Part shown: positions 1-8,637 of the stretch, piece after piece | How positions within the stretch are numbered: the first letter of the stretch is position 1 | Layout: each line of letters starts with the position of its first letter | Notes under the pieces: generated by a model | What the model was told of the DNA's origin: nothing | The model's database searches: none | Seen by the model: only the letters and a program-made list of their open reading frames with translations | Program-made: the position numbers and the translations under genes | DNA from: Bradyrhizobium nivariense | GTDB lineage: Bacteria; Pseudomonadota; Alphaproteobacteria; Rhizobiales; Xanthobacteraceae | DNA length: 64,000 bases | Direction: 5' to 3' | NCBI RefSeq assembly: GCF_029846715.1 | Contig: NZ_JARVWW010000034.1 | Coordinates: 22,868 to 86,867 of the forward strand

Positions 1-50
1 GGTCGGGAGCGGTGGGGTAAGAGGCTCCGCCGGTGATACATCCACGCTGT

Positions 51-187
51 CGTCCCGGCGAAGGCCGGGCCCATAGCCCAGAGAGGAAGTTGTCGGACGA
101 AGCTGGTAACTCCAAGTCTTCGCCAAACCACGTTCGGTGGTTATGGGTCCCGGCCCCCGTGCGCAATTGCGCACTAGGCCGGGACGA
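51..187. repeat. Palindromic intergenic repeat, family A copy 1
   Basis: The ends are inverted copies (cgtcccggcgaaggccggg on the left, ccgggacg on the right) around a core containing ggtggttatgggtcccggc. Copies with the same ends and core lie at 5251, 11027 and 55874. This copy differs by a small internal palindrome, tgcgcaattgcgca. It sits directly upstream of the glutathione transferase gene and falsely extends that reading frame. Confidence 0.8.
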
Positions 188-235
188 CGTTGGGGACGTA
201 GATCGCTTCAACAATCACCGTCATTGCGAGGTCCC

Positions 236-883
236 ATGCCCAGCTATCGCCTGCACTACTTCCCCGAATCCGGCAACAGCTACAAGCTGGCGCTGATGCT
301 GACGCTTTGCGGCGAGAGGTTCGAGCCGGTCTGGACCGACTTTGGCGGCGGCGTCACGCGCACGCCGGAATGGCGCCGGAGCGTGAACGAGATGGGCGAG
401 ATTCCCGTGCTCGAAGTCGACGGTGTGAAGATGACGCAAACCGCGCCGGTCCTGCTCAGGCTCGCCGAACAATACGGCCGTTTCGGCGGCGAGACGGCGG
501 ATGAAAAGTTCGAGCTGTTGCGCTGGCTGTTCTGGGACAACCACAAGCTCACCGGTTACATGGCGACCTACCGCTTCATGCGCGCGTTCACGCAAAACAA
601 CGATCCGCAGGTGCTAAAGCACTTTCGCCGGCGGCTCGAGGATTTTCTCGGCATTCTCGACGGCCATCTCCAGCACAATGAATTCGCGACCGGCACCAAG
701 CCGACGGTCGCCGATATTTCGATGATGGCCTATCTGCACTATCCGAGCGACGAGCACGGCTTCGATTTCGCGGAAAGCCATCCCGCCATCCACGCCTGGC
801 TTGGCCGCATGGCCGCACTGCCCGGCTGGCAGCCGGCCTACGAGCTGCTGCCCGGCAAGCGGATGACGAATTACGCGAAATGA
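236..883 (+). CDS. Glutathione S-transferase family protein
   Basis: A 215-residue cytosolic protein of normal GST length. The N-terminal thioredoxin-like domain begins MPSYRLHYFPESGNSYKLA, with the Ser/Asn-rich first-helix region where glutathione contacts lie. An all-helical C-terminal domain follows, containing FATGTKPTVADISMMAY, the conserved N-capping and Asp motif of GST C-domains. The frame stays open upstream to 137, but that stretch translates palindromic repeat A, so ATG 236 is the sensible start. The substrate cannot be read from sequence; conjugation of electrophiles with glutathione is the family role. It stands alone, with its 3' end facing the small membrane-protein gene on the other strand. 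Confidence 0.85.
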   Translation: MPSYRLHYFPESGNSYKLALMLTLCGERFEPVWTDFGGGVTRTPEWRRSVNEMGEIPVLEVDGVKMTQTAPVLLRLAEQYGRFGGETADEKFELLRWLFWDNHKLTGYMATYRFMRAFTQNNDPQVLKHFRRRLEDFLGILDGHLQHNEFATGTKPTVADISMMAYLHYPSDEHGFDFAESHPAIHAWLGRMAALPGWQPAYELLPGKRMTNYAK

Positions 884-891
884 TGGCCCTG

Positions 892-1056
892 CTATCGCAG
901 CGCCAGCCAGCCGAGCGTGAACAGGATTCCGCCGATGATGACGACGACCGCGACCGCCCAGGTGCTGACGCGGATGCTGCCGGTGACCTGCTTGGCTTCT
1001 TCATTGCGCGCGATCTCGCGATTGCGCTCCTTGTTGGCGTCGCTGGTGTCCGTCAT
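892..1056 (-). CDS. Small single-span membrane protein (54 aa)
   Basis: Starting from ATG at 1056 the frame reads 54 codons to TAG at 892. The first 25 residues are polar and charged (MTDTSDANKERNREIARNEE). One hydrophobic segment (about 33-50, WAVAVVVIIGGILFTLGW) follows, and the protein ends LALR. The layout is that of a tail-anchored or single-span inner-membrane microprotein. I recognise no family and assign no function. Its stop lies 9 bp from the stop of the convergent GST gene. Support comes from the clean hydrophobic segment and sensible codon use. Confidence 0.6.
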   Translation of the reverse strand: MTDTSDANKERNREIARNEEAKQVTGSIRVSTWAVAVVVIIGGILFTLGWLALR

Positions 1057-1081
1057 GGGTCATCCAAATCGCTTTGTGTGC

Positions 1082-2632
1082 CTAACGCGTCTTGATGAAG
1101 CACATGCCGATGCGGTGCGAGGCCGAAGCAGCCTGACAGGTCAAATCTTTAGCACAGCTCCATGACGTAAAACTCCTGTCAACCGATCCCGATCCCGCAT
1201 TTCCCAGGGAACAATGCGCGCCCCAGCCGTCCTGATATTCGGTCCCGGCCAGCTCATTGCTGCCGCGGGTCTGCGGTCGACCGGCAAATCCGCGTGAGAA
1301 ATCAGGGCGTCTGCCTGCGGCAATCGCGGTCAGAATGTCGCGGCGGCGCACCTGGTCGCCAAGAAAATGCGGCGACGCCGGCACGATCGCGGCGTTGGAC
1401 GGCTTGTCCGCAAGCCAATCGACGCCCGGGAAATGAAAGCCGCCGATGCCGCGGGTCTGGTGGCAGCCGGCACAGGTGACGTCGTTGAGGCGGCGCTGGA
1501 AACCCGCGACCGAGCGGACGTTCTGCATGTCGAAGCCGCGCGCCGCCGCCTGCTTCAGCGCACCGACCACGTCATTGTCGGTGAAAACAGGCTCGCCTTT
1601 GCCTTCTTCCTTGCCCTCCCCTTGCATCATGCCGAACTCCGGCTGCAACGAGGAAGCATCGAGGCCGGCGGGCGTCGGCACGATCGCGGCCTTGGCCAGG
1701 AATTTTTCCGGGATCAGTATCGTGCCGCGATCGAAGTCGCGAAGATGATCGGGCGCAAGCAGCCAATCCCTGAAGTCGCGCCGGAGATCATTGTCGGCAA
1801 GAATGCGATCGCGGTCGATCTGGTTCTCCAGCGTCGATTCCTCGAACGTCTTCGAAGCGGCGTCGTACTTGAACACCTTGAGCAGATAGTCGGAGCGGAA
1901 ATCGTGCAGCGCCGATCTCGGCGCAACCGAGATCTGGATGTTGGTCTCGATGCGATCAAGCATCGCATCGAAAGGATAAAAGCTGCTGCCGATCAGCCCC
2001 TGCCAGTCGCCATTGCCGAGCCAGCGTCGCGCGACCTCGGCGCAGGTGATCGGCTTGCCGCTCCCGTCAGTCTGGCGTGCATCGCGCGCCTTCATCACCA
2101 GATTGAGCGTCATCGGCAGCCGCGTCGCTGTCCTGCCGCCGTCCGGCTTGGTCTCGAAACGCGCAAGACGGTAGACCAGTCGGATCTCGCCGCAGGACTC
2201 TTCCGAGACATAGGCGCGGTCCATGCGGTTGACGATGCCGGCCAGCACGATACGGGTGTCGCGGGATTTCAGATTGGCCCGATCGAACAATTGCACGTCA
2301 AAGCCTTCGCCGACGCCGATGGTCTCGGTCGGATAGGCCGCTTTTTGCCGGGCGACGTAGCGGTCGAGCTCCGCGTCGATCGCGGGGGGAATTTCCTTGA
2401 GCTGCGGCAACCACGAGAACATCAGATCGGTCGTCAGCGGAAAGCTCGCGTTCCGCTCCGGCCACAACAGGCGCGAGATCGTGAGTGCATCGTGCTGGTC
2501 GAGTTCGCGCAGGAGATCGGGATCGGTGATCGCCGTGCCGCGCGTGAGTGGCGCGGTCTCTGCCGCCGAAATCGAAACGGCGCCGCCAAACAATGCGGCA
2601 GCGGCAACGAGAATTCGCAACGCGCGGCTCAT
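1082..2632 (-). CDS. Secreted protein with a c-type haem motif (CxxCH), function unknown
   Basis: 516 residues with a clear signal peptide (about 1-23, ending SISAAE). The body has no domain I recognise. Near residues 387-391 is CAGCH, a c-type haem attachment site, followed by TRGIGGFHFPG. The C-terminal tail is cysteine-rich, with four Cys in the last 45 residues, suggesting periplasmic disulfides. A periplasmic or surface monohaem protein is the natural reading, but the single CxxCH sits in an otherwise non-cytochrome sequence and no redox partner genes are adjacent. The gene is transcribed alone. Confidence 0.65.
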   Translation of the reverse strand: MSRALRILVAAAALFGGAVSISAAETAPLTRGTAITDPDLLRELDQHDALTISRLLWPERNASFPLTTDLMFSWLPQLKEIPPAIDAELDRYVARQKAAYPTETIGVGEGFDVQLFDRANLKSRDTRIVLAGIVNRMDRAYVSEESCGEIRLVYRLARFETKPDGGRTATRLPMTLNLVMKARDARQTDGSGKPITCAEVARRWLGNGDWQGLIGSSFYPFDAMLDRIETNIQISVAPRSALHDFRSDYLLKVFKYDAASKTFEESTLENQIDRDRILADNDLRRDFRDWLLAPDHLRDFDRGTILIPEKFLAKAAIVPTPAGLDASSLQPEFGMMQGEGKEEGKGEPVFTDNDVVGALKQAAARGFDMQNVRSVAGFQRRLNDVTCAGCHQTRGIGGFHFPGVDWLADKPSNAAIVPASPHFLGDQVRRRDILTAIAAGRRPDFSRGFAGRPQTRGSNELAGTEYQDGWGAHCSLGNAGSGSVDRSFTSWSCAKDLTCQAASASHRIGMCFIKTR

Positions 2633-2669
2633 GCCCTAGGTAACACCGCGCAGGGACGGCTATTCAAGC

Positions 2670-2701
2670 AAAAAGGCGCTTCACATGGTGGTGAAGCGCC
2701 T
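2670..2701 (-). terminator. Rho-independent terminator of the gene ending at 2726
   Basis: An 11-bp perfect stem (aggcgcttcac / gtgaagcgcct) with a 6-nt loop. On the minus strand it is followed by five T residues. It lies about 25 bp past the stop codon of the coiled-coil membrane protein gene. Confidence 0.85.
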
Positions 2702-2725
2702 CTTCGCAAGTCGGATATGAGCCGC

Positions 2726-3745
2726 TCAGCGCGCGACGATCAGGCCCTTGCTGGTGACGACGACCCAGCGGCCGTCCTGACGGCGGATCGCATCGACACG
2801 GCCAACTCCCGGAATGGGGTCGCCGGCATAGACCTCGTAAAGGCCACCGCGGCCCTCGACCAGCGCGCCGCCGTTGGAGACGTCGCGCAGCACCCAGCCT
2901 TCGACGGTCGGTAGCCGGCCGACCTCCGTCTTGGGTGCGGCGGGCGCCGGCGCAGCTGCTGCGGTCGCAACCTGGGTCGGCGCGATCGAGCCGGTGGTTT
3001 CTTTCGCGGGCACGGCGGCTGCGGTCTGGGCGGGGGCTGCCGGCGGGGTGGCACGGAGCTTGTCGACGGTCTCGGACAGCTTTGCGATTTTGGCCATCGG
3101 CTCGGCCTGCGCCTTCTCGAGCTTGTCGAGACGGTCGTTGGCCCGGTTGAACTGACCGAGGCCGGTCTTGGAGGTGTGCTCGAAATTGGCCTTGAGCGCG
3201 ACGACATCGGCGTCGATCCGGGCGACCGAGGATTCCAGCGCGCTGGTGTCGGCGACCTGTGCCGGCGCGGGGGCGGCGAAGTGCATCATGCCGGCGGTCG
3301 CGAGCGCGCCGCTGATGGCGCCGACGCTGGCCGCAATCGCCACCACCGCGGCCATCGCCGACAAGCGGCGCTTGCCGCCGGTCTCGCGCGGCTCGTCCGC
3401 CTTCACATGCGGCGCAAACTCCTCACGGTCCCAGGACCGCTCCGCGGGTGCCATGACGATGAGCTTGCCGGGCTTTGGCTCGGACTTGGTCTCGGACTTG
3501 GTCTCGGCTTTGGCTTCGAACTTCGGCACCTCGATCCTCGATGCCTCGATTTTTGGCGGCTCGACTTTGACCGGGTCGGGCTTGCCTGGATCAGGCTTGA
3601 CTGGATCAGGCTTGGGCGGCGCCTCGTGGTCGGGGGCAATCGAGGGGGCCTCGATCCCAGCAGCCTCGACGGCCTGCGGCACGGTCGCTGCGGCTTCAGC
3701 GACGCCAGTATCCTGGACGGCCTGCTCGGGCATTGGTTCGCTCAC
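2726..3745 (-). CDS. Single-span membrane protein with Pro/Lys-rich N-terminal tail and coiled coil
   Basis: 339 residues. The cytoplasmic N-terminal part is acidic, then rich in repeated Lys-Pro-Asp units (PKPDPVKPDPGKPDP) and Lys-Glu repeats. A basic stop-transfer (GGKRR) precedes one membrane span near residues 130-153. A helical, probably coiled-coil segment (about 165-225) follows, then an Ala/Pro linker and a C-terminal domain of about 65 residues with VEGWVLRDVSNGGALVEGR, probably periplasmic. I do not recognise the family. GTG 3745 is the annotated start; ATG 3733 is an alternative. A strong terminator follows. Confidence 0.7.
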   Translation of the reverse strand: MSEPMPEQAVQDTGVAEAAATVPQAVEAAGIEAPSIAPDHEAPPKPDPVKPDPGKPDPVKVEPPKIEASRIEVPKFEAKAETKSETKSEPKPGKLIVMAPAERSWDREEFAPHVKADEPRETGGKRRLSAMAAVVAIAASVGAISGALATAGMMHFAAPAPAQVADTSALESSVARIDADVVALKANFEHTSKTGLGQFNRANDRLDKLEKAQAEPMAKIAKLSETVDKLRATPPAAPAQTAAAVPAKETTGSIAPTQVATAAAAPAPAAPKTEVGRLPTVEGWVLRDVSNGGALVEGRGGLYEVYAGDPIPGVGRVDAIRRQDGRWVVVTSKGLIVAR

Positions 3746-4020
3746 GGCTCAAATACTCCAGTCTCGGTTGACCTTTTGGTAACTTTCATTGCTTGCGAAT
3801 TCCTTACCTGCGGACCCGCTTACCAAAATTTTAGGAACTCATCCGGGGCCGAATTTGGCCGGGAAAGTGGAACCGGTGTGGCGGCGTGCAACAAATTGTC
3901 AGCTGGGCGGCCTTGCGGCAGGCCACGCTCTCGCCGAACGGGCTGTTTGCCCGTCCCTGTTACCCGGCTAACATGACTGTCCTGTCAGCCAGAACGGCTC
4001 CAGAAGGCCCTTGGGGTGTC

Positions 4021-4392
4021 ATGACGATCGAGAAGTGCATCAACGAGTTTGGCGTCGATGACATCATCTTCGAGGAGGGCTCGACCGGCCGCGAGCTGTT
4101 CGTTGTCCTCGACGGGGAGGTCGAGATCGCCAAGATCAGCGGCGCCGGCAAGACCAGCATCGTCAAACTCGGCAAGGGCGAATTCTTCGGCGAGATGGCC
4201 GTGATCGACGGCTCCGCACGTTCGGCGACCGCGATCGCGGCAGCGCCGAACACGAAGGTGATGAGGGTCAACCACGCCCGCTTCGTCTATCTCGTCAGCC
4301 AGCAGCCGGCGTTTGCGCTGATGGTAATGGACGCTCTGTCGAAGCGCCTGCGCGCCGCCAACGCGGTCAGCTACCGGGCGGCCCAATCATGA
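4021..4392 (+). CDS. Cyclic nucleotide-binding domain protein without HTH
   Basis: 123 residues forming one cNMP-binding beta-roll. The phosphate-binding-cassette region reads GEFFGEMAVIDGSARSATA (about 53-71), matching the family pattern FGExA...RxA. There is no DNA-binding helix-turn-helix after the roll, so it is a stand-alone sensor domain rather than a Crp/Fnr activator. I chose ATG 4021; ATG 3973 would add 16 unconserved-looking residues. Its stop overlaps the start of the metallo-hydrolase gene by ATGA, so the two are translationally coupled and probably act together. Confidence 0.8.
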   Translation: MTIEKCINEFGVDDIIFEEGSTGRELFVVLDGEVEIAKISGAGKTSIVKLGKGEFFGEMAVIDGSARSATAIAAAPNTKVMRVNHARFVYLVSQQPAFALMVMDALSKRLRAANAVSYRAAQS

Positions 4393-5201
4393 GCGACGGC
4401 AAGCCGACGGCCTTTCCGGTCCTGATGAAGAACGACACCTGCTCGCTGATCCAGGCGGCGGACGACGTCTACCAGATCCGTTTCTCCAATCGCGCCGCCA
4501 ACGTCTATCTCGTGCGCGGCTCGGCGCGGACCATCCTGATCGATGCCGGGCTGTCCTCGAACTATGCGGCGATGGTAGAATGCCTGAACTTCGTCGGCTG
4601 CCCGCCGGAGAAGATCGACATGGTGGTGCTCAGCCACGAGCATCTCGACCACATCGGCGCAGCCTGGCACTTTAACGAGCGCCGCACCTTCGTCGCCGCC
4701 CATCGCCTCGCCGCCAACAAGATCATGCTGCGCGACGACTTCTCGATGCTGCGAAAGATGTTCAACGAGCCGAACGTGCCTGTTAACATCGACATCTGGC
4801 TCGAGGAGGGCAATCTGATCGACCTCGGCAATTTCCGCCTCAACGTGATGTACACCCCGGGCCACACGTCGGCCTGCATCACGCTGTTCGACCAGGATAA
4901 GGGCCTGCTGTTCGCCGCCGACACGCTGATGCCCGGCGGCGTGATGGGCGGCGTGTTCGGCTCGGGCAGCATCGCCGACTACATCCAGTCGCTGGAGCGG
5001 CTGAAGGGGCTAGACTCGAAGATCCTGTTGTCGGGGCACGGGCGGCTATCGGACACACCGCAGCAAGACGTCCGCATCGCGATTGCGAGGTCGCATGGAT
5101 TGCTGGACGACACCGCGCAATTGTTCGACGCGCTGGATGCGCGCTCGAACTTCGAGCCGATCATGCAGTCGGTGCGGGATTTGAATAAGCTGGATGATTA
5201 G
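4389..5201 (+). CDS. Metallo-beta-lactamase fold hydrolase
   Basis: 270 residues. The zinc-binding signature SHEHLDH (82-88) gives the HxHxDH motif. A second-shell PGHT (157-160) supplies the next His, AADTL near 177-181 the bridging Asp, and SGHGR near 220 the last His. The di-metal site therefore looks complete. Members act on thioesters, lactones, phosphodiesters or as flavodiiron-like domains, and the substrate is not visible here. It overlaps the cyclic-nucleotide-binding gene by 4 bp, suggesting that the small ligand sensor and the hydrolase form a functional pair. Confidence 0.85.
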   Translation: MSDGKPTAFPVLMKNDTCSLIQAADDVYQIRFSNRAANVYLVRGSARTILIDAGLSSNYAAMVECLNFVGCPPEKIDMVVLSHEHLDHIGAAWHFNERRTFVAAHRLAANKIMLRDDFSMLRKMFNEPNVPVNIDIWLEEGNLIDLGNFRLNVMYTPGHTSACITLFDQDKGLLFAADTLMPGGVMGGVFGSGSIADYIQSLERLKGLDSKILLSGHGRLSDTPQQDVRIAIARSHGLLDDTAQLFDALDARSNFEPIMQSVRDLNKLDD

Positions 5202-5250
5202 GGGCCACAGGCGTCCGTCCGCGAGGCGAAGCACCGATGCCCCCACAACG

Positions 5251-5376
5251 TCGTCCTGGCGAAAGCCAGGACCCATACCGCGAGGTCCATCGGTTGTACG
5301 CACCAGGCGTACCGAACCATAAATCTTCGCCAAACGTCTCCCTGGGGTAATGGGTCCTGGCTTTCGCCAGGACGAC
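5251..5376. repeat. Palindromic intergenic repeat, family A copy 2
   Basis: The ends tcgtcctggcgaaagccagg and ctggctttcgccaggacga are inverted copies. The centre keeps the conserved cgccaaac and atgggtcctgg blocks. It fills the convergent gap between the metallo-hydrolase and TPM-domain genes. Confidence 0.8.
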
Positions 5377-5408
5377 ATCGGAACTCCATCACCGCCTGCT
5401 TGCAGGAG

Positions 5409-5906
5409 TTACATCACCACCGGCGCATCCGGCAGCTCGTTGGGATGCGATCCGCTTAGCGGGAAATGCCTTGCCAATTCCAGCGACACGGCCTCGATTC
5501 CGTCGATCACGCCGCGCTCGAACTGGCCAGAGCTGAACTCCGCCTCCATCGCGCGACAGATCCGTTCCCAGCCCTCGGCACCAACCTTCGCATCGATGCC
5601 GCGATCGGCGACGATCTCGACGTCGCGGTCGGCGAGCAGGAGATAGATCAGGACGCCGTTGTTGTGCGCGGTATCCCATATCCGCAGATGCGAGAACACG
5701 TCGAGCGCGCGCTCGCGCGCGGGTTGGTTGCGAAACAGCGGCCCGCCGTCGAGCGCGCCTTCGACCACGAAACGGACCTGGCCGGAATGGCTGGCTTCGC
5801 CGCGCTTGATCGCCTGCTCGATGCGGTCGAGCACGCCTTTGGGAAACACCCGCTTGGCACGCCAATGGTGCTGGAGCAGATGCCGGGCGATGCGCTTGAT
5901 GCTCAT
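5409..5906 (-). CDS. TPM domain protein (TLP18.3/Psb32/MOLO-1 family)
   Basis: 165 residues, last gene of the lemA-TPM-TPM cluster. The TPM fold is recognisable from SGQVRFVVEGALDGG, then an Asn/Val-rich core (HNNGVLIYLLLADRDVEIVADRGI) equivalent to the core of TPM proteins. There is no signal peptide, so unlike its neighbour it is probably cytosolic or peripheral. TPM proteins are membrane-associated and of uncertain biochemical role (phosphatase activity has been reported in plants). It starts 3 bp after the stop of the upstream TPM gene, which indicates one transcript. Confidence 0.8.
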   Translation of the reverse strand: MSIKRIARHLLQHHWRAKRVFPKGVLDRIEQAIKRGEASHSGQVRFVVEGALDGGPLFRNQPARERALDVFSHLRIWDTAHNNGVLIYLLLADRDVEIVADRGIDAKVGAEGWERICRAMEAEFSSGQFERGVIDGIEAVSLELARHFPLSGSHPNELPDAPVVM

Positions 5907-5909
5907 GAC

Positions 5910-6800
5910 TTACCAGCTCCCCGAGGCGCCGCCCCCGCCAAAACTACCGCCACCGCCACTGAAGCCGCCGCTCGACGACGACCCGCTGCTCCAGCCGCCG
6001 GATGAGGAGCCGCTCGACCACGAGCCGCCGCGCGACGATCCCGTGCCCGATTCCGCCCCGAACAGATCGGCGATAAAGGTCAGGACAGCGCCAAGCACGC
6101 CGACGCCCAGTCCGATGACCGCGGAGCCGATCACGAACCAGGCGAGGACACCGACGATCGCTCCAGTTATCCCCGAACCGAACAGCCGCCCGAATATGGA
6201 GCGCAGGATGCCGCCGATGACCAGCGGACCGAACAGCACGAAGTAAAAAAGCGGCTCGATATCGTTCCAGTTGCCGAAATTCACGCTGCGCGAGGGCGTC
6301 GGCAGCGGCTCGCCGTCGATGACGCGGATCATGCGATCGACGCCCGCCGTGATGCCGCCGGCGAAGTCGCCCGTTCGGAACTTTGGCGTGATGCCCTCGT
6401 CAATGATGCGCCGCGAGGTGATGTCGGTGAGCGCGCCTTCGAGCCCGTAGCCGACCTCGATGCGCAAATGCCGGTCGTTCTTGGCGACCACCAGGATCGC
6501 GCCGTCGTCGATCTTCTTGCGCCCGATCTTCCAGGCCTCCGCAACGCGGATCGAGAACTGCTCGATCGTCTCCGGGTCCGTCGTCGGCACGATCAGCACG
6601 GCGACCTGGCTGCCCTTGCGCGTCTCGAAGTCCTGCAGCTTTTGCGACAGCGCGGCGACGTCGCCGCTGGAGAGCGTGCCGGTCTGATCGACCACGCGGC
6701 CGGTGAGTTGGGGTATGGCGACATCGGCTGAGGCGGGAAGCGCAAAGGCGAAGAGCAGCGCGACTGTGATGGCAACACGCCACCACACACTCGCTGTCAT
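5910..6800 (-). CDS. Membrane-anchored TPM domain protein (YgcG-like)
   Basis: 296 residues: signal peptide (1 to about 24, ending PASA), periplasmic TPM domain (about 28-170, with LTGRVVDQTGTLS and NDRHLRIEVGYGLEGALTD), membrane segments near 190-250, and a low-complexity Gly/Ser tail ending GGGSFGGGGASGSW. That is the standard architecture of YgcG-type TPM proteins found beside LemA. The frame extends upstream to 6998, but residues there translate palindromic repeat D, so ATG 6800 is preferred. It lies between lemA and a second TPM gene and probably acts with them at the inner membrane. Confidence 0.85.
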   Translation of the reverse strand: MTASVWWRVAITVALLFAFALPASADVAIPQLTGRVVDQTGTLSSGDVAALSQKLQDFETRKGSQVAVLIVPTTDPETIEQFSIRVAEAWKIGRKKIDDGAILVVAKNDRHLRIEVGYGLEGALTDITSRRIIDEGITPKFRTGDFAGGITAGVDRMIRVIDGEPLPTPSRSVNFGNWNDIEPLFYFVLFGPLVIGGILRSIFGRLFGSGITGAIVGVLAWFVIGSAVIGLGVGVLGAVLTFIADLFGAESGTGSSRGGSWSSGSSSGGWSSGSSSSGGFSGGGGSFGGGGASGSW

Positions 6801-6872
6801 CGCCCGGCTTGCCGTCTTCGCTGACGCTTTGCCGGCCCAATATCGAGGAGCCCGGCGAAGCCCTTGGCGAAG

Positions 6873-6966
6873 TCGGGACCGGGCGATCCAGTATTCCAGA
6901 GACGCCGGCGAGATACGGTGAAGCCGCGGCGTACTGGATTCCCCGCTTTCGCGGGGAATGACGGCG
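6873..6966. repeat. Palindromic intergenic repeat, family D copy 1
   Basis: It contains gggcgatccagtattcca and gcgtactggattccccgc, followed by the hairpin ccccgctttcgcgggg. Copies are at 58583 and 63784. It lies inside the lemA-TPM cluster, between the lemA stop and the TPM start. Confidence 0.8.
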
Positions 6967-6998
6967 GTGGGTGGGGCATGCATCGGGGGCGAACGCAC

Positions 6999-7607
6999 TT
7001 ACTTCGACGGCGCGGGCGCCGGATTGAAATCGACCTTCGGTGCGGTCGAGATTTCCTTCTCGTTCCCGACCGAGAAGTTCGGCTTCTCCTTGTAGCTGAA
7101 CATCATCGCGGTGAGGTTGCTCGGGAACGAGCGGATGGTGACGTTATAGTCCTGCACCGCCTTGATATAGCGGTTGCGCGCCACCGTGATGCGGTTCTCG
7201 GTGCCCTCGAGCTGCGACATCAAATCCTTGAACAGCGCATCCGACTTGAGCTGCGGGTAGTTTTCGGTGACCACGAGCAGCCGCGACAGCGCGCCGGAGA
7301 GCTCACCCTGGGCAGCCTGGAATTTCTGGAATGCGGCAGGATCGTTCAGCACCTCGGGCGTCGCCTGGACACTGCCGACCTTGGCGCGGGCATTGGTGAC
7401 GCCGAGCAGCACATCCTTCTCCTGCTGCGCAAAACCCTTCACCGAGTTGACGAGGTTGGGCACGAGATCGGCGCGGCGCTGATACTGGTTCACGACCTCG
7501 GACCAGTTGGCCTTGATCTGCTCGTCCTCGCTCTGGATCGCGTTGTAGCCGCAATCGGTGAGGCTCAGCGAGGCCAGCGCCGCCAGCACGGTCAGGATCT
7601 TGCGCAT
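6999..7607 (-). CDS. lemA: LemA family membrane protein
   Basis: 202 residues. An N-terminal hydrophobic segment (about 3-17) is followed by LTDCGYNAIQ and the long helical LemA domain, with NQYQRRADLVPNLVNSVKGF and EKDVLLGVTNARAKVG, the family hallmarks. Many LemA proteins have a lipobox here. In this one the residue before Cys is Asp, which is not a good lipidation site. TTG 7610 directly precedes ATG 7607, and the ATG is the likely start. LemA function is poorly known; genetic linkage to YgcG-type TPM proteins, as here, is its most consistent context. Confidence 0.88.
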   Translation of the reverse strand: MRKILTVLAALASLSLTDCGYNAIQSEDEQIKANWSEVVNQYQRRADLVPNLVNSVKGFAQQEKDVLLGVTNARAKVGSVQATPEVLNDPAAFQKFQAAQGELSGALSRLLVVTENYPQLKSDALFKDLMSQLEGTENRITVARNRYIKAVQDYNVTIRSFPSNLTAMMFSYKEKPNFSVGNEKEISTAPKVDFNPAPAPSK

Positions 7608-7780
7608 CAAATTTCTCCCGGTGGAATCTGGCGCAAACTACCAGATTGCGCGCGCGAGATGCCAGACATCTTGGGGGCGCGAAAAGCAGCCGCCTGACGC
7701 AAGCCTCTTGCCTATCACTGGCCGACATAGTCAACTTGGCCAAACAACAAGATCAAACCGGAAACGCCAAGGGGAACGCG

Positions 7781-8632
7781 ATGACCTCGTTCGAGACCAT
7801 CCTCGTGGAGAGGCCGGAGCCGGCGATTACCCGGATCGTGATGAACCGGCCCGACGCGCGCAACGCGCAGAACCTGCAAATGACCTACGATCTCAACGCC
7901 GCCTTCGATGAGGCGGTGCAGGACGATACGGTCAAGGTGATCATTCTCGCCGGCAATGGTCCGCACTTCTCCTCAGGCCATGACCTGCGATCCGGCAGCA
8001 AGAATGCCGCGGGTGTCGATTTTCCGCCGATCGGAAATTGGGGCGGCTTCGCTGAACCAAACGCCCATGGCCGCTTTGCGCGCGAGCAGGAGATCTATCT
8101 CCAGATCACGCGGCGCTGGCGCAACCTCGCCAAGCCGACCATTGCCGAAGTGCACGGCAAGTGCATCGCCGGCGGCCTGATGCTGGCCTGGGCCTGCGAT
8201 CTCATCGTCGCCAGTGACGATGCGCAGTTCTGCGATCCCGTGGTCACCATGGGCGTCTGCGGCGTCGAATGGTTCGTGCACCCCTGGGAGCTCGGCCCGC
8301 GCAAGGCCAAGGAGTTTCTGTTCACCGCCGACACATGGAGCGCGCAGGAGGCGCACCAGCTCGGCATGGTCAACCAGATCGTGCCGCGCGCGGAGCTGTC
8401 GGCCGCCGTGCTGGCGCTGGCGCGCCGCATCGCATCAAAACCGTCCTTTGCGCTGAAGCTGACCAAGGAGGCGGTGAATCGTTCGATTGACGTGATGGGC
8501 CAGCCGGCCGCAATCGACCAGGCCTTTGCGCTGCATCAGCTCTGTCACGCGCATAATCTTCAGGAATTCGGCATGATCGTCGATCCATCCGGCCTGCACC
8601 CCTCCGTGCGCAAGCCGCCGGCCGCGGAGTAG
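7781..8632 (+). CDS. Enoyl-CoA hydratase/isomerase family protein
   Basis: 283 residues with the crotonase fold. The first oxyanion-hole segment is GNGPHFSSGHDL; the second is GKCIAGGLMLAWACDLIVAS. Between them is an insertion of about 40 residues (GNWGGFAEPNAHGRFAREQE) longer than in classical hydratases. ATG 7781 is preceded by aagggga at good distance; the longer open frame upstream is not supported. It is followed 5 bp later by two acyl-CoA dehydrogenase genes, so a role in beta-oxidation of an unidentified acyl-CoA is likely. Confidence 0.85.
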   Translation: MTSFETILVERPEPAITRIVMNRPDARNAQNLQMTYDLNAAFDEAVQDDTVKVIILAGNGPHFSSGHDLRSGSKNAAGVDFPPIGNWGGFAEPNAHGRFAREQEIYLQITRRWRNLAKPTIAEVHGKCIAGGLMLAWACDLIVASDDAQFCDPVVTMGVCGVEWFVHPWELGPRKAKEFLFTADTWSAQEAHQLGMVNQIVPRAELSAAVLALARRIASKPSFALKLTKEAVNRSIDVMGQPAAIDQAFALHQLCHAHNLQEFGMIVDPSGLHPSVRKPPAAE

Positions 8633-8637
8633 ACACA

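Noticed and set aside
137..235. 33-residue extension of the glutathione transferase
   Set aside because: It translates palindromic repeat A; the GST fold starts at ATG 236.
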